Source: SpSt-539 sp964549445 (GTDB lineage Bacteria; Planctomycetota; Phycisphaerae; UBA1845; UTPLA1). From it: 64,000 nt of DNA. The notes beneath the pieces are model-generated. The model searched no databases. It saw only the letters and a program-made list of their open reading frames with translations, and was not told the origin of the DNA. The position numbers and the translations under genes are program-made. Of this stretch, positions 15,930-25,200 are shown piece after piece (position 1 is the first letter of the stretch; the number at the start of each line of letters is the position of its first letter). The stretch covers positions 29,263 to 93,262 of the forward strand of contig CAZJVS010000018.1 in the NCBI GenBank assembly GCA_964549445.1. Reading direction: 5' to 3'.

Positions 15930-17084
15930 CTACGCCTCGGATGAGTGGGTATCGCGATTGGCGGCCGCCACCTCGCGGAATCGCTCCGCGACGGCGGCGA
16001 ACGCTTCGACGACCCGCGGGTCGAAGTGCGTTCCGGCGTCGGCGACGATGCGGGCCACCGCCTCCTCGTGGCGCATGGGCGGCTTGTAGATTCTCTCGCT
16101 GGTCAGCGCGTCGTAGACATCGGCGAGTGCGACGACGCGGGCCGCAAGCGGGATCGTCTCGCCCCGCAGGCCGTACGGATAGCCGCTCCCATCCCACTTC
16201 TCGTGATGACACAGGGCGATCTCCGTTGCGATGTTCAGATAAGGGTTCTCGCCCCAGCGGCCCTTGATGGCGATCAACGCATCTCCGCCGATGCACGGGT
16301 GTTTCTGGATCGTCTGCCGCTCCTCGTCCGTCAGTCGGCCGGGTTTTCGCAAGACGGCATCGGGCGTCCCGACCTTGCCGATGTCGTGCAGCACCGCCGT
16401 CCGCGTCACGGTCTGGACCCACGCCTCGCTGACCTCCGGTACTCCGCGCGCAAGCAACTCGCGACCCACGATCTCCACGTAGCCGCAGATGCGTTCCAGG
16501 TGCATCCCAGTCTCGTTGTCGCGCGACTCGGCCAGCTTCGCCAGCCCGAAGATCAGCGCGTCGCGGCCGTTCACCAGCTCGGCGCTGCGCTCAGCCACTT
16601 TCTTCTCCAGGTCGCGATTGAGTTCGGCCAGTCGCGCAAACGCCTCGTCGCGCTGCAGCAGGGTGCGATAGCCGCGCGAGTGATAGCGAACCCGGGCGAC
16701 CAGCTCCACCGCGTCCGGAAGCTTGACCAGATAGTCGTCCGCCCCGCGCGCAAAGGCCTCGGCCTTGGTCGTGGCTTCTTCCTTCGCGCTGAGCACGATC
16801 AGCGGCGTCCGGCTGGTCTCGGGGGTCTGGCGGTACGCGGCAATCAAGTCGAGCCCGTCCACGTCGGGCATGACAAGATCCTGCAGGATCACCGTCGGTT
16901 TGAGTTTCACCGCCTCGGCCACGGCCCGCGCCCCGTCGGCGCAGAAGTGATACGTCATGTCCGCGAGCGGCGTGAGCATCCGCCGCACGGCTTCGCCGAT
17001 GATCGGCTGGTCATCCACCAGCAGTACAACGGACGTGTCGGCGGCGGCTGGCGCTGCAGGTTGAGTCGGGATTATCGGGGCCAT
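15930..17084 (-). CDS. Response regulator with HD-GYP c-di-GMP phosphodiesterase output
   Basis: 384 residues. The receiver (~18-140) is nearly a copy of the one in the neighbouring phosphatase gene (VVLLVDDQPIIGEAVRRML, phospho-Asp 69 in KLKPTVILQDLVMPDVDGL, VKLPDAVELVARVRYHS). A short coiled coil follows, then the HD-GYP domain (~165-370) with HDIGKVGTPD, KHPCIGGDAL, the paired HH of LCHHEKWDGSGYP and LADVYDALTSERIYKPP. All expected metal ligands and the GYP motif are present, so it should hydrolyse cyclic di-GMP. It is placed upstream of the phosphatase gene on the same strand. Its output is opposite to that of the diguanylate cyclase WspR. Confidence 0.93.
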   Translation of the reverse strand: MAPIIPTQPAAPAAADTSVVLLVDDQPIIGEAVRRMLTPLADMTYHFCADGARAVAEAVKLKPTVILQDLVMPDVDGLDLIAAYRQTPETSRTPLIVLSAKEEATTKAEAFARGADDYLVKLPDAVELVARVRYHSRGYRTLLQRDEAFARLAELNRDLEKKVAERSAELVNGRDALIFGLAKLAESRDNETGMHLERICGYVEIVGRELLARGVPEVSEAWVQTVTRTAVLHDIGKVGTPDAVLRKPGRLTDEERQTIQKHPCIGGDALIAIKGRWGENPYLNIATEIALCHHEKWDGSGYPYGLRGETIPLAARVVALADVYDALTSERIYKPPMRHEEAVARIVADAGTHFDPRVVEAFAAVAERFREVAAANRDTHSSEA

Positions 17085-17195
17085 GTCTTACCGGCGCGGC
17101 GGCTCAGACATGTCATCGGCTGCCGCGGGCACCCGGGTAACATCCGGCCCGCGCGTCGGCTGTAGCCGTCAGACTTGGGGGTTTTACTGAGGCCT

Positions 17196-18494
17196 TCAGC
17201 GGGGAATGTCAGGGGCTTCGTTGTCGCCGGTGGCCTGTTCGTGCGGCGCGCCGTCGCCCGCTGTGGGATGTGCCGAAAGCGGACACCCCACAAAATCGAC
17301 TCGCGTGCCGGGGGTGGAGCTGGGGCATTCATCCCGGCAATCGTCGACGCCGTCCCCGTCACCATCGCGCTGGCTGCACGAACATCCGCTGGCATCCGGC
17401 GGCTCGGGCCACGGAGTATGAGCGCACGCATCGGCACAGTTGTTAACGCCGTCGCCGTCCGAATCCCACTGGCTGCATGAACAACCGCGCCAATCGGGCG
17501 TCTCTGGCCACGGCGTGCCATCGCACCAGTCAGTGCAATTGTCGACTCCGTCGTTGTCGTCATCCTGTTGCACGCAGGCGCAGCCGTTGGCGTCGACCGC
17601 TGAACGCGGCGGCGTGTCAGGGCAGCGGTCCCGGCAATCCGGCACTCGGTCCATGTCCAGATCGCTCGCCGGAAAATCGGCGAAACGCCAAACGGGGCCG
17701 GTGTCTTCGGCGATGAACAGATCGCAGTTCATCGGGTTGAGCGCGATGCCCTCCTGTTCCTCTCCGGGCAGCTGCCATTCATTGACGAGGTCACCATTGG
17801 GCCGAATCGCGCGAAGCAGGTCGGCGTAGTCGTATACCAGGTAAAGCAGGTTGCTCCCCGCGTCGTACGACATCGCCGCCAGATCCGTCCTCCCCGGGAC
17901 GGGCGTCCACGCGGCAAGCTGCGTCACGTGCGTCGACGTTGAATCAATGGACAGGTCGAACTCGTGAATGCTCCCGTCGAACTGCACGCCCACCAGAAAT
18001 CGGCCCGGCGCACCGGACTCCGAGTCCGGGATGTACGTCAGCGCCTCGATGCCCTGGTTCGACGGAGTCTGAATCCACGGACTGAGGTCGAATGTCCGAG
18101 TGACGATGCCTCGTTCAAAATCAAACTCGTGAATCCGGTATGGGACTTCGACCGCCAAATAGATCAGGTCTTTCTCCGGCCGGGCTACACACAGCCCCTC
18201 CAGATCGCCGCCAACAAACCAGCTCCGGACGATTGCACCGTCGGCGGTCATGCGAAACAGCCACCCATTGTCGCTGACTAGAAAAAGTTCATTCAGGCGC
18301 GGGTGCCAAACGATGTCGCTCGGTTCGGCGTTGGCCGGAAGATTCATTCCGATGGGCGTGCCAGGCAGCGTGCCGGGAAACGGCGAGGCGCCCGAAGCGG
18401 GCACCGTCGCAATGACCACGACAAGCGTCGGAAGAATTCGAGCAGCAAGCCCATGTGCCCGGCGACTCAGTCGAAGTGTGTTTGAAGGCGACAA
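17196..18494 (-). CDS. Exported SdiA-regulated-like beta-propeller with thrombospondin-3 repeats
   Basis: About 432 residues. There is no good ATG. The TTG at 18494 has GGAG six bases upstream and gives a signal peptide (LPTLVVVIATVPASGA); an upstream TTG at 18548 is the alternative. The middle part (~40-290) matches SdiA-regulated or phytase-like propellers (SDIVWHPRLNELFLVSDNG, DLEGLCVARPEKDLIYLAVE, NQGIEALTYIPDS, QEGIALNPMNCDLFIAED). The tail (~295-432) has four Ca-binding thrombospondin type 3 repeats (DNDGVDNCTDWC, SDGDGVNNCADAC, GDGDGVDDCRDEC). It is probably extracytoplasmic, with unknown substrate. It lies 111 bases upstream of the HD-GYP gene on the same strand, but no functional link is evident. 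Confidence 0.75.
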   Translation of the reverse strand: MSPSNTLRLSRRAHGLAARILPTLVVVIATVPASGASPFPGTLPGTPIGMNLPANAEPSDIVWHPRLNELFLVSDNGWLFRMTADGAIVRSWFVGGDLEGLCVARPEKDLIYLAVEVPYRIHEFDFERGIVTRTFDLSPWIQTPSNQGIEALTYIPDSESGAPGRFLVGVQFDGSIHEFDLSIDSTSTHVTQLAAWTPVPGRTDLAAMSYDAGSNLLYLVYDYADLLRAIRPNGDLVNEWQLPGEEQEGIALNPMNCDLFIAEDTGPVWRFADFPASDLDMDRVPDCRDRCPDTPPRSAVDANGCACVQQDDDNDGVDNCTDWCDGTPWPETPDWRGCSCSQWDSDGDGVNNCADACAHTPWPEPPDASGCSCSQRDGDGDGVDDCRDECPSSTPGTRVDFVGCPLSAHPTAGDGAPHEQATGDNEAPDIPR

Positions 18495-19254
18495 GCTCGG
18501 CTCCGGCAGGGACGCCGGCCGGATCGGTGCACGGCCCCGTCCGAACAATTTCGAACGCGCAGTCTGGTTCAGGCAGCGTCTGGCGGAAGTCCCCGTCGAC
18601 CCGGGTGATTCCCAGGCGATGGCGTTCCTTCCCTCTCCGATTCACGGCCCGTTGATTCGTTCACAAGATAAGCTGTCACAAACGCTTGCAACAACCTATC
18701 GACCCGATAACTAATACCGATCTAAGCCAGAAGCTTAACAAATCCCCCACCCAAACTCAACAAACCATTAGCAACCGCCCCCGGAATCCCTACGGAAATC
18801 GGCATTTGGCCGACGAATTTGCGGATTTTTGCGCTGTCCTCCGGCCATCAAGCGTTCGTCTACAGGATTGTAAGGGTTCGCCGCGATTTCCAACGGCGCG
18901 ACGTCTGAATTTTGGAGTGCATCGTTCAGTTGCGAAGCATGATTCGATTTCGCGCGCAATCGAGCGCTTGGTTGACCGCAAGTAAGGGATTCCCCTCGGC
19001 GACTCCTCGGTGCGGTCTATAAATGTAATGGCTGAGCCTCTCTTGCGCGGAAAGTGGTATCATCAGGTTGGCACTCGACCAGTTCGAAATCTCGATCTCG
19101 ACTCGTCGGAATACCGGCCGGATGGGTACGGAGGGCGACCGAACTTCCTCGCACTGACTGGCGGCGCAGCGACGGAATCGATCTTCCGGCTCGGCTGTAC
19201 CGTCGGCACTCATTGATTTTGAAGCTGGTGTTTCACCCCAGGCAGGGCAGCCCC
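18495..19254. other. Divergent intergenic region, locally AT-rich
   Basis: About 760 bases separate the minus-strand propeller gene from the first giant CotH gene. The part around 18660-18800 is clearly richer in A/T than its surroundings and contains no convincing ORF, RNA or repeat. It presumably carries the promoters of both genes, but no well-spaced -35/-10 pair could be chosen. An in-frame extension of the downstream gene to 19054 exists, but it lacks signal-peptide character. Confidence 0.5.
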
Positions 19255-22200
19255 ATGCATGGCGCGTCTCGCATCGTCCCACTCCTCGTCGTTCTGGCGC
19301 TCACGAGCCGACTCGCAGCCCAGCCCGTCGTCATTAATGAAATTCACTACAACCCCGCCGGTTCCGGCGACCTGGAAGAGTTCATCGAACTCCACAACCC
19401 CGGCGCGGCCGCGGTGAATGTCTCGGGCTGGCAGATAACCGACGGCATCGTCTACACAATCCCCAATTCGACCTCGATTCCCGCAGGCGGCTACCTGGTC
19501 CTCGCGAAGGATACCGCGGCCCTGCAAGCCGCAACCGGCTTCGCCGGGGCCCTGCAATGGACAAGCGGCTCGCTCGACAATGCCGGCGAACGCGTCGCCC
19601 TCTCAAACGCCGCTAGCGTCCTGATCGACGAAGTAGTCTACGACGACGCCGGCCCCTGGACGTCTGTGCCGGACGGCAACGGACCGTCGCTCGAGTTGAT
19701 CAGCCCCAACCTCGACAACAACGCCGCCGCATCGTGGGCGGCGTCGATTGGCAACAACGGCACGCCTGGCGCACAGAACAGCGTCTTCGTCGACACGCCG
19801 GTCCTCGCCGCCCGAACCCCCGCACCGCAATCTGCCGTGCCGACCCTGACGTCGATCTCGGCCACATTTGACCGCGTCGTCACCGGCGTGACGGCCGCGT
19901 CCCTGACGGTCAACGGCTCAGCGGCGACGTCAGTGAGTGGGAGCGATGCCGGTCCCTACGTCTTCAGCGGCTTCGCAGCGCCGACCCCCGGATCAGCGTC
20001 GATTGTTTTCTCCGGTGCCGGAATTCACGACTTACAGAACGCGCCCTTCGGCGGGGCCACCTGGACCTGCTCGGTCGGCCAGTTCATCGTCATAAACGAA
20101 CTCAACTATCACCCCCACGACACCCTCCACCCGGCCCAGGAGACGGAGTTCATCGAGTTGGTCAATCACGGCCCAGCCGCCGTCAACATGGCGAACTGGA
20201 CGATCTCGAACGGCGTCGTGTTCACCTTCCCCGGCGGCACGACCCTGGACCCGGGTGCATTCCTCGTCATTGCCGTTAACGCCGCCGGGCTGCAGGCGGC
20301 CACCGGCTACTCGGGCGCTCTCCAGTGGACCTCCGGCAATCTCAGCAACAGCGGCGAGAGCGTCGCCATCTCCGACAACTTCGGCAACGTGATCGATACG
20401 GTGACCTACAGCGATTCCGGCGCATGGCCTTCCTCGCCCGATGGCGGCGGCCCGACGCTCGAGTTGATCAACCCCGGTTTGCCCAACCAGTTCGCCAGTG
20501 CGTGGCGACCGTCGAGCGCAACCGACGGTACGCCCGGCGCCCAGAACAGCGTCTACAACCCCTCGACCGCGCCGCTGATCCTCTCGCCGATGCACACCCC
20601 GTCGATACCGGCCCCCAGCGTGCCGGTCATCGTGACCGCAACCGTGCTCGACGACGGCCTATCTCCGCCGACGGTCTCGCTGCACTATCGCCAGGACTTT
20701 GCGGCTCCGGTGTCGTACACAACGATTCCAATGCTCGACGACGGCACACACGACGACGGCGCTGCGGGCGACGGGCTGTTCGGTGCGAGCATGCCCGGCC
20801 TGGCCAACGGCGAACAGTACGACTTCTACATCACCGCAGACGACGGCGTCGGCGTTTCGACATATCCAACCGCTCATCCCAGTGCGCTGCCGACGTGCAG
20901 CCCCACCGGCTGCCTCGAAGACCCGTCGTGTACGCCGTGCCAGACCCTGCTCTGCAAATTCTCAGACGAGACGCTGCCGACCGACTTCCCCGTCTATCAC
21001 ATCGTCGTTGCGAGAGCCACCAAGGCCACCCAGGAGGCGCTCGTCTGCTATACCGGTCTCGTCGCGGATGACCCTTGTAAGACGGAGTTCGACGCGACCT
21101 TCGTCGATAACGTCAACAAGGTCTACTACAACGTCACCGAGCGCTATCGCGGCCAGAGCAGCATCGTCCTTCAGCCGCGCTCCTATCGGGTCGACTTTCC
21201 GTCTAACAACAAACTGCAGACGCCGCTCGGCTTCCCCGTGCGGAAACTCACCCTTAACGGCAACGCCCCCGTTCGGCAGAAAATCGGCTTCGACCTGTTC
21301 GGTGCCTCCGGCCTTCCGACTTCGCGCTGCGTCTTCGCGCGGGTGCGCTACACCGGCGTTAACTACGACACGACCTTCATCGGCAACAACGGCTTCACCG
21401 GCCTCTACGCCGCCATCGAGACCGTCGACAACGACTTCCTCGATTCGCAGGATGGCGACGTCGTCCCCGACCGCGGCCTGACCTCCGACGGCAATCTCTA
21501 TCGCGGCGAGAACACCGGCAACCTCGACTGGCGCGGCACCGACCCCGCGCCCTACCGCGTCAACGAATGGGGCCACAGCGGCTACTCAAAGGAAAACCAC
21601 GAAGAAGCCGACGACTTCACCGACTTAATCAACCTCTGCAATGTCATGAACAACACCCCGCCCGCCGAATATGCCGCCGCCATGGCCGCCGTCGTTGACG
21701 AGGACGAGTGGTGCAAGTACTTCGCGATCCACAACATCGTCGCCAACCGCGAAGGCGGCATCTACCGCGACACCGGCGACGATTACTTCCTCTTTTTCAA
21801 TCCGCCCGGACACCCCGACGGCTACAACGCCAAGATGATCACCTGGGACACCGATTCCATCCTCCGCGACGGAAACGAAACCATTTGGCGCACCGGAAAC
21901 GTCAATAACACGATCGCCTCCGTCCGCAATTTCCTCCGCCACAACGCCTTTGCGCCGATCTTCGTCAAAGCCATCCGCGACCTGCTCGACAACGAGCTTT
22001 CGCCCGCGAACTTCAACGCCCGAATGGACGCCATGTCCGATGCGGCCTTCTTCACGTCGGGCGGCAGCACCCTCGTGCCGATTACCCGCCAGCAGTTCAA
22101 GGATTGGTACGCCGGCCGCGTCGCCTTCATCAACAACGAAATCATCTCCCAGCTAACGGTCAACGGTGTGCCCGCCAGCCCGTACGTCGCCGCGAGCCCG

Positions 22201-25200
22201 ATCCTCAACCTCAGCGGCACGCTCAACCAGGCCGGTACCCACGCCGTCACGGTCAACGATGTACCCGCGACCTTCAGCGTCTACGCCGGTACCTGGAGCA
22301 GCCCGTTCACCCTGCAGCGCGGCCTGAACACCATCACGGTCCGCTCCCTCGATCGCAACGGCGACGAAATGCAGGTCATCACCCATCATGTGTATTACCA
22401 GCCCGCGCCGCTGCAGCTCATGGTGACCGCGCCAAAGCGCATGGTCGATAGCAAGACGATCACGCTCAAAGCCGAAATTCTCGATATCGACGGCCGAATC
22501 GACTGGCGTTCCTGCTCCCAACTCGGCACCGTCACGGCCCAGACCCTCCCCGACGCCAGCCCGGTTCCCATCACCACAACCGTCTTTGAGACCATGTCGG
22601 GAGGCGCCGGAGGCGGCGTCCAGCCCGCTAACTCCATCCGCTTCTACAACGGCGTCGGCAGCGTTTCGCTGGCGCTCGACGCCGGGGCCGGCTTCTCGCC
22701 CGGAAACATCCGCATCACCGTGACAGCCGGATCGCTGTCCGGCTTCGCCGATGTGACGGTCGTCGACGGCGAGCTGCCCGGGATCTTCCGCCCGCTCTCC
22801 GGAACGCTTACCGGTGCGGACCTCACCTGGGGCCCGGCCGACGGCGTCATTCATCTGACCGACGACGTGATCGTCGACTCAGGCAACACGCTGACAATCC
22901 ATCCCGGGACGCTCGTCATGGTCGACTCCGGTTCGCCAAACGACGGCGTCGCCATCCTCGCCCAGAACGGCGGCTCGATCAGCGCCGACGCCTCAAACGC
23001 CGACCCGATCTTCTTCTTCGCGACGGCCGGCCCGGCCGCCATGTCGCTGCCGCAAACCGCTCCCAACAACGACCCCTCGTGGCGTGGCATCTATCACGAG
23101 GGGAGCGGTTCATCGGTCTATCGAAACGTGTACTTCACCGGCGCAGGCAACGGCATCGTCGTCGGCCACCCTCGGCCGCCGATCCTCCGCGTCGCAGACG
23201 CGCACAACGTGACAATCGAGTCCTGCGTCTTGGCCGACTGTCCCGGCATGGGCTTCGCCTCCCTGCCCGGCTCGAGCGGCAACTACGCCATCCGCGACTC
23301 GCTCTTCTCCCGCGTCGGCATCGGCGGCGAGTGGCTCGGCGCCGGCTACACCCTGGCGATCGAAGACAGTTGGTTCACCCGCATCGGCCGCGCCCCGGTC
23401 GAAAACAATGTCGACGGTGACGCGCTGCACCTCGACGGCGGCGGCAACACGATCAACGTCCGCCGCTGCGTCCTGACCGACATCGGCGACGATTTCATCG
23501 ACCATAGCACCGGCGCCGAGCCGGTCATCGAAGACTCGCTGCTTTACGACGCCCGCGACAAGTGCGTCAGTCTCGACGCATCGCCGGGCGGCTCGATCAC
23601 CATGACCAACTGCCTCCTCTTCAACTCCCCGGGCGGAATCCGCTGCAACAACAAGGCGGCCATCCTCACCCACTGCACCCTCGGTCATAACAACCAGCTT
23701 CTCAACCCCAGCTGCGCCGACTCCGTCATCGATCGCTGCGTCCTCTGGCCGATCAGCCACCCCACCTGCTGCGGCAACGTCAATCACACGATCGTCGGCA
23801 GCGCCGGCGACCTCGGCTGCGGAACCGGCAACTCGTCGCAGGACCCGCTCTTCGTACAGCCCGACCCCGCCGGCTGCAACTACGACCTCGGCTTCGGCTC
23901 CCCGGCCGCGACGGGCGGCCCGTCCTCCGATCGAATCGGCTGGCTCGGCTTCACCAGTGTGCGGCGCGGCGCGCGATTGACCGGCCAGCTTGCGGCGGCC
24001 GGCGCGGTCCCCGATAGCACGATCAGCTTCGACGCCTTCGTTCAGGATGCCCGCAACCTTCGCGGCTATCAGACAGTCATCGCCATTACCCGCACTTCCG
24101 GCGCCGGCTCGCTCACCGTTGACTGCCCCGGTTCCGTCAGCGTCAACGAAGGCCGCAGCGACTACGTCTTCTTCGGGCTCGGCGGAACGTCGCCGTCCAC
24201 CAACTGTGCTGCCAAGAGCGCCGCTTCGTCGCTATCCGCCGGTGCGGTCGACGTCGGCTCGACGCCCAAATACCTCGCGACGTACAACCTGCATGTCTCC
24301 AGCGACGCCACCGAAGGCGCGACCTTCGAAGTCCGCGTTCTCTCCTACAACACCTCGACGCTCACCCATGTCGGCGGCGGACCAATCGCCTTCGACACCG
24401 GTTCGCCCGCCGTGCTGACGATCGGCCTTTGCCCGACGGTCGACGCCGGCGCAAACCAGACGATTTGCGCGTCCGATGACGCCATCGTCCTCGGCTCGGC
24501 AACCCACACAAGCGGAACCACCTGGTCCACCGCCGGCGACGGCGACTTCGTCGACGTCGCCCAACTCGGCACGACCTACACGCCCGGCGCAGCCGACATC
24601 GCCGCCGGCAGCGTCGTCCTGACGCTCACCGCGGCTCCGAACTCGCCCTGCACGACTCCGCTCGGCGACACGCTCACCCTCACGATCCAGCGCCTGCCCA
24701 TCGCCGCCGCCGGAGCCGATCAGACCATCTGTTCCGGCAGCTCCGCGCTCCTGGCCGGCGCAACCTCGCACAGTCCGTCGCGACTCTGGTCGAGCGCGGG
24801 AGACGGCTCGTTCGACGACGCCACGTTGCTTGCGCCGACCTACACGCCCGGTCCGAATGATCTGCTCGCCGGCAGCGTCGAGCTGACTCTGACGGCCGAT
24901 CCGACCTCCCCGTGCGTAACCACGCACTCCGACACGATGACGCTCACCTTCGCAAGCGGCCCGACCGCCGACGCGGGCGAACCGCAGACCATCTGCGTCG
25001 GCTCGACCGCGTCACTCACCGGTAGCTCCACGCTGAGCAACTCGCGACTCTGGACAACCGGCGGCGACGGCTCGTTCGACGACGCGACATCCCTCACCCC
25101 AGTCTATTCGCCGGGCCCGACCGACTACACCAACGGCAGTGTTCTGTTGACGCTCACGGCGGACGCCATCGCCCCCTGCTCAACGCCCGCACCCGACACC

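Noticed and set aside
19054..19254. Upstream extension of the first giant CotH gene
   Set aside because: The 67 extra residues are basic and would place the signal peptide internally; the ATG at 19255 starts it correctly.
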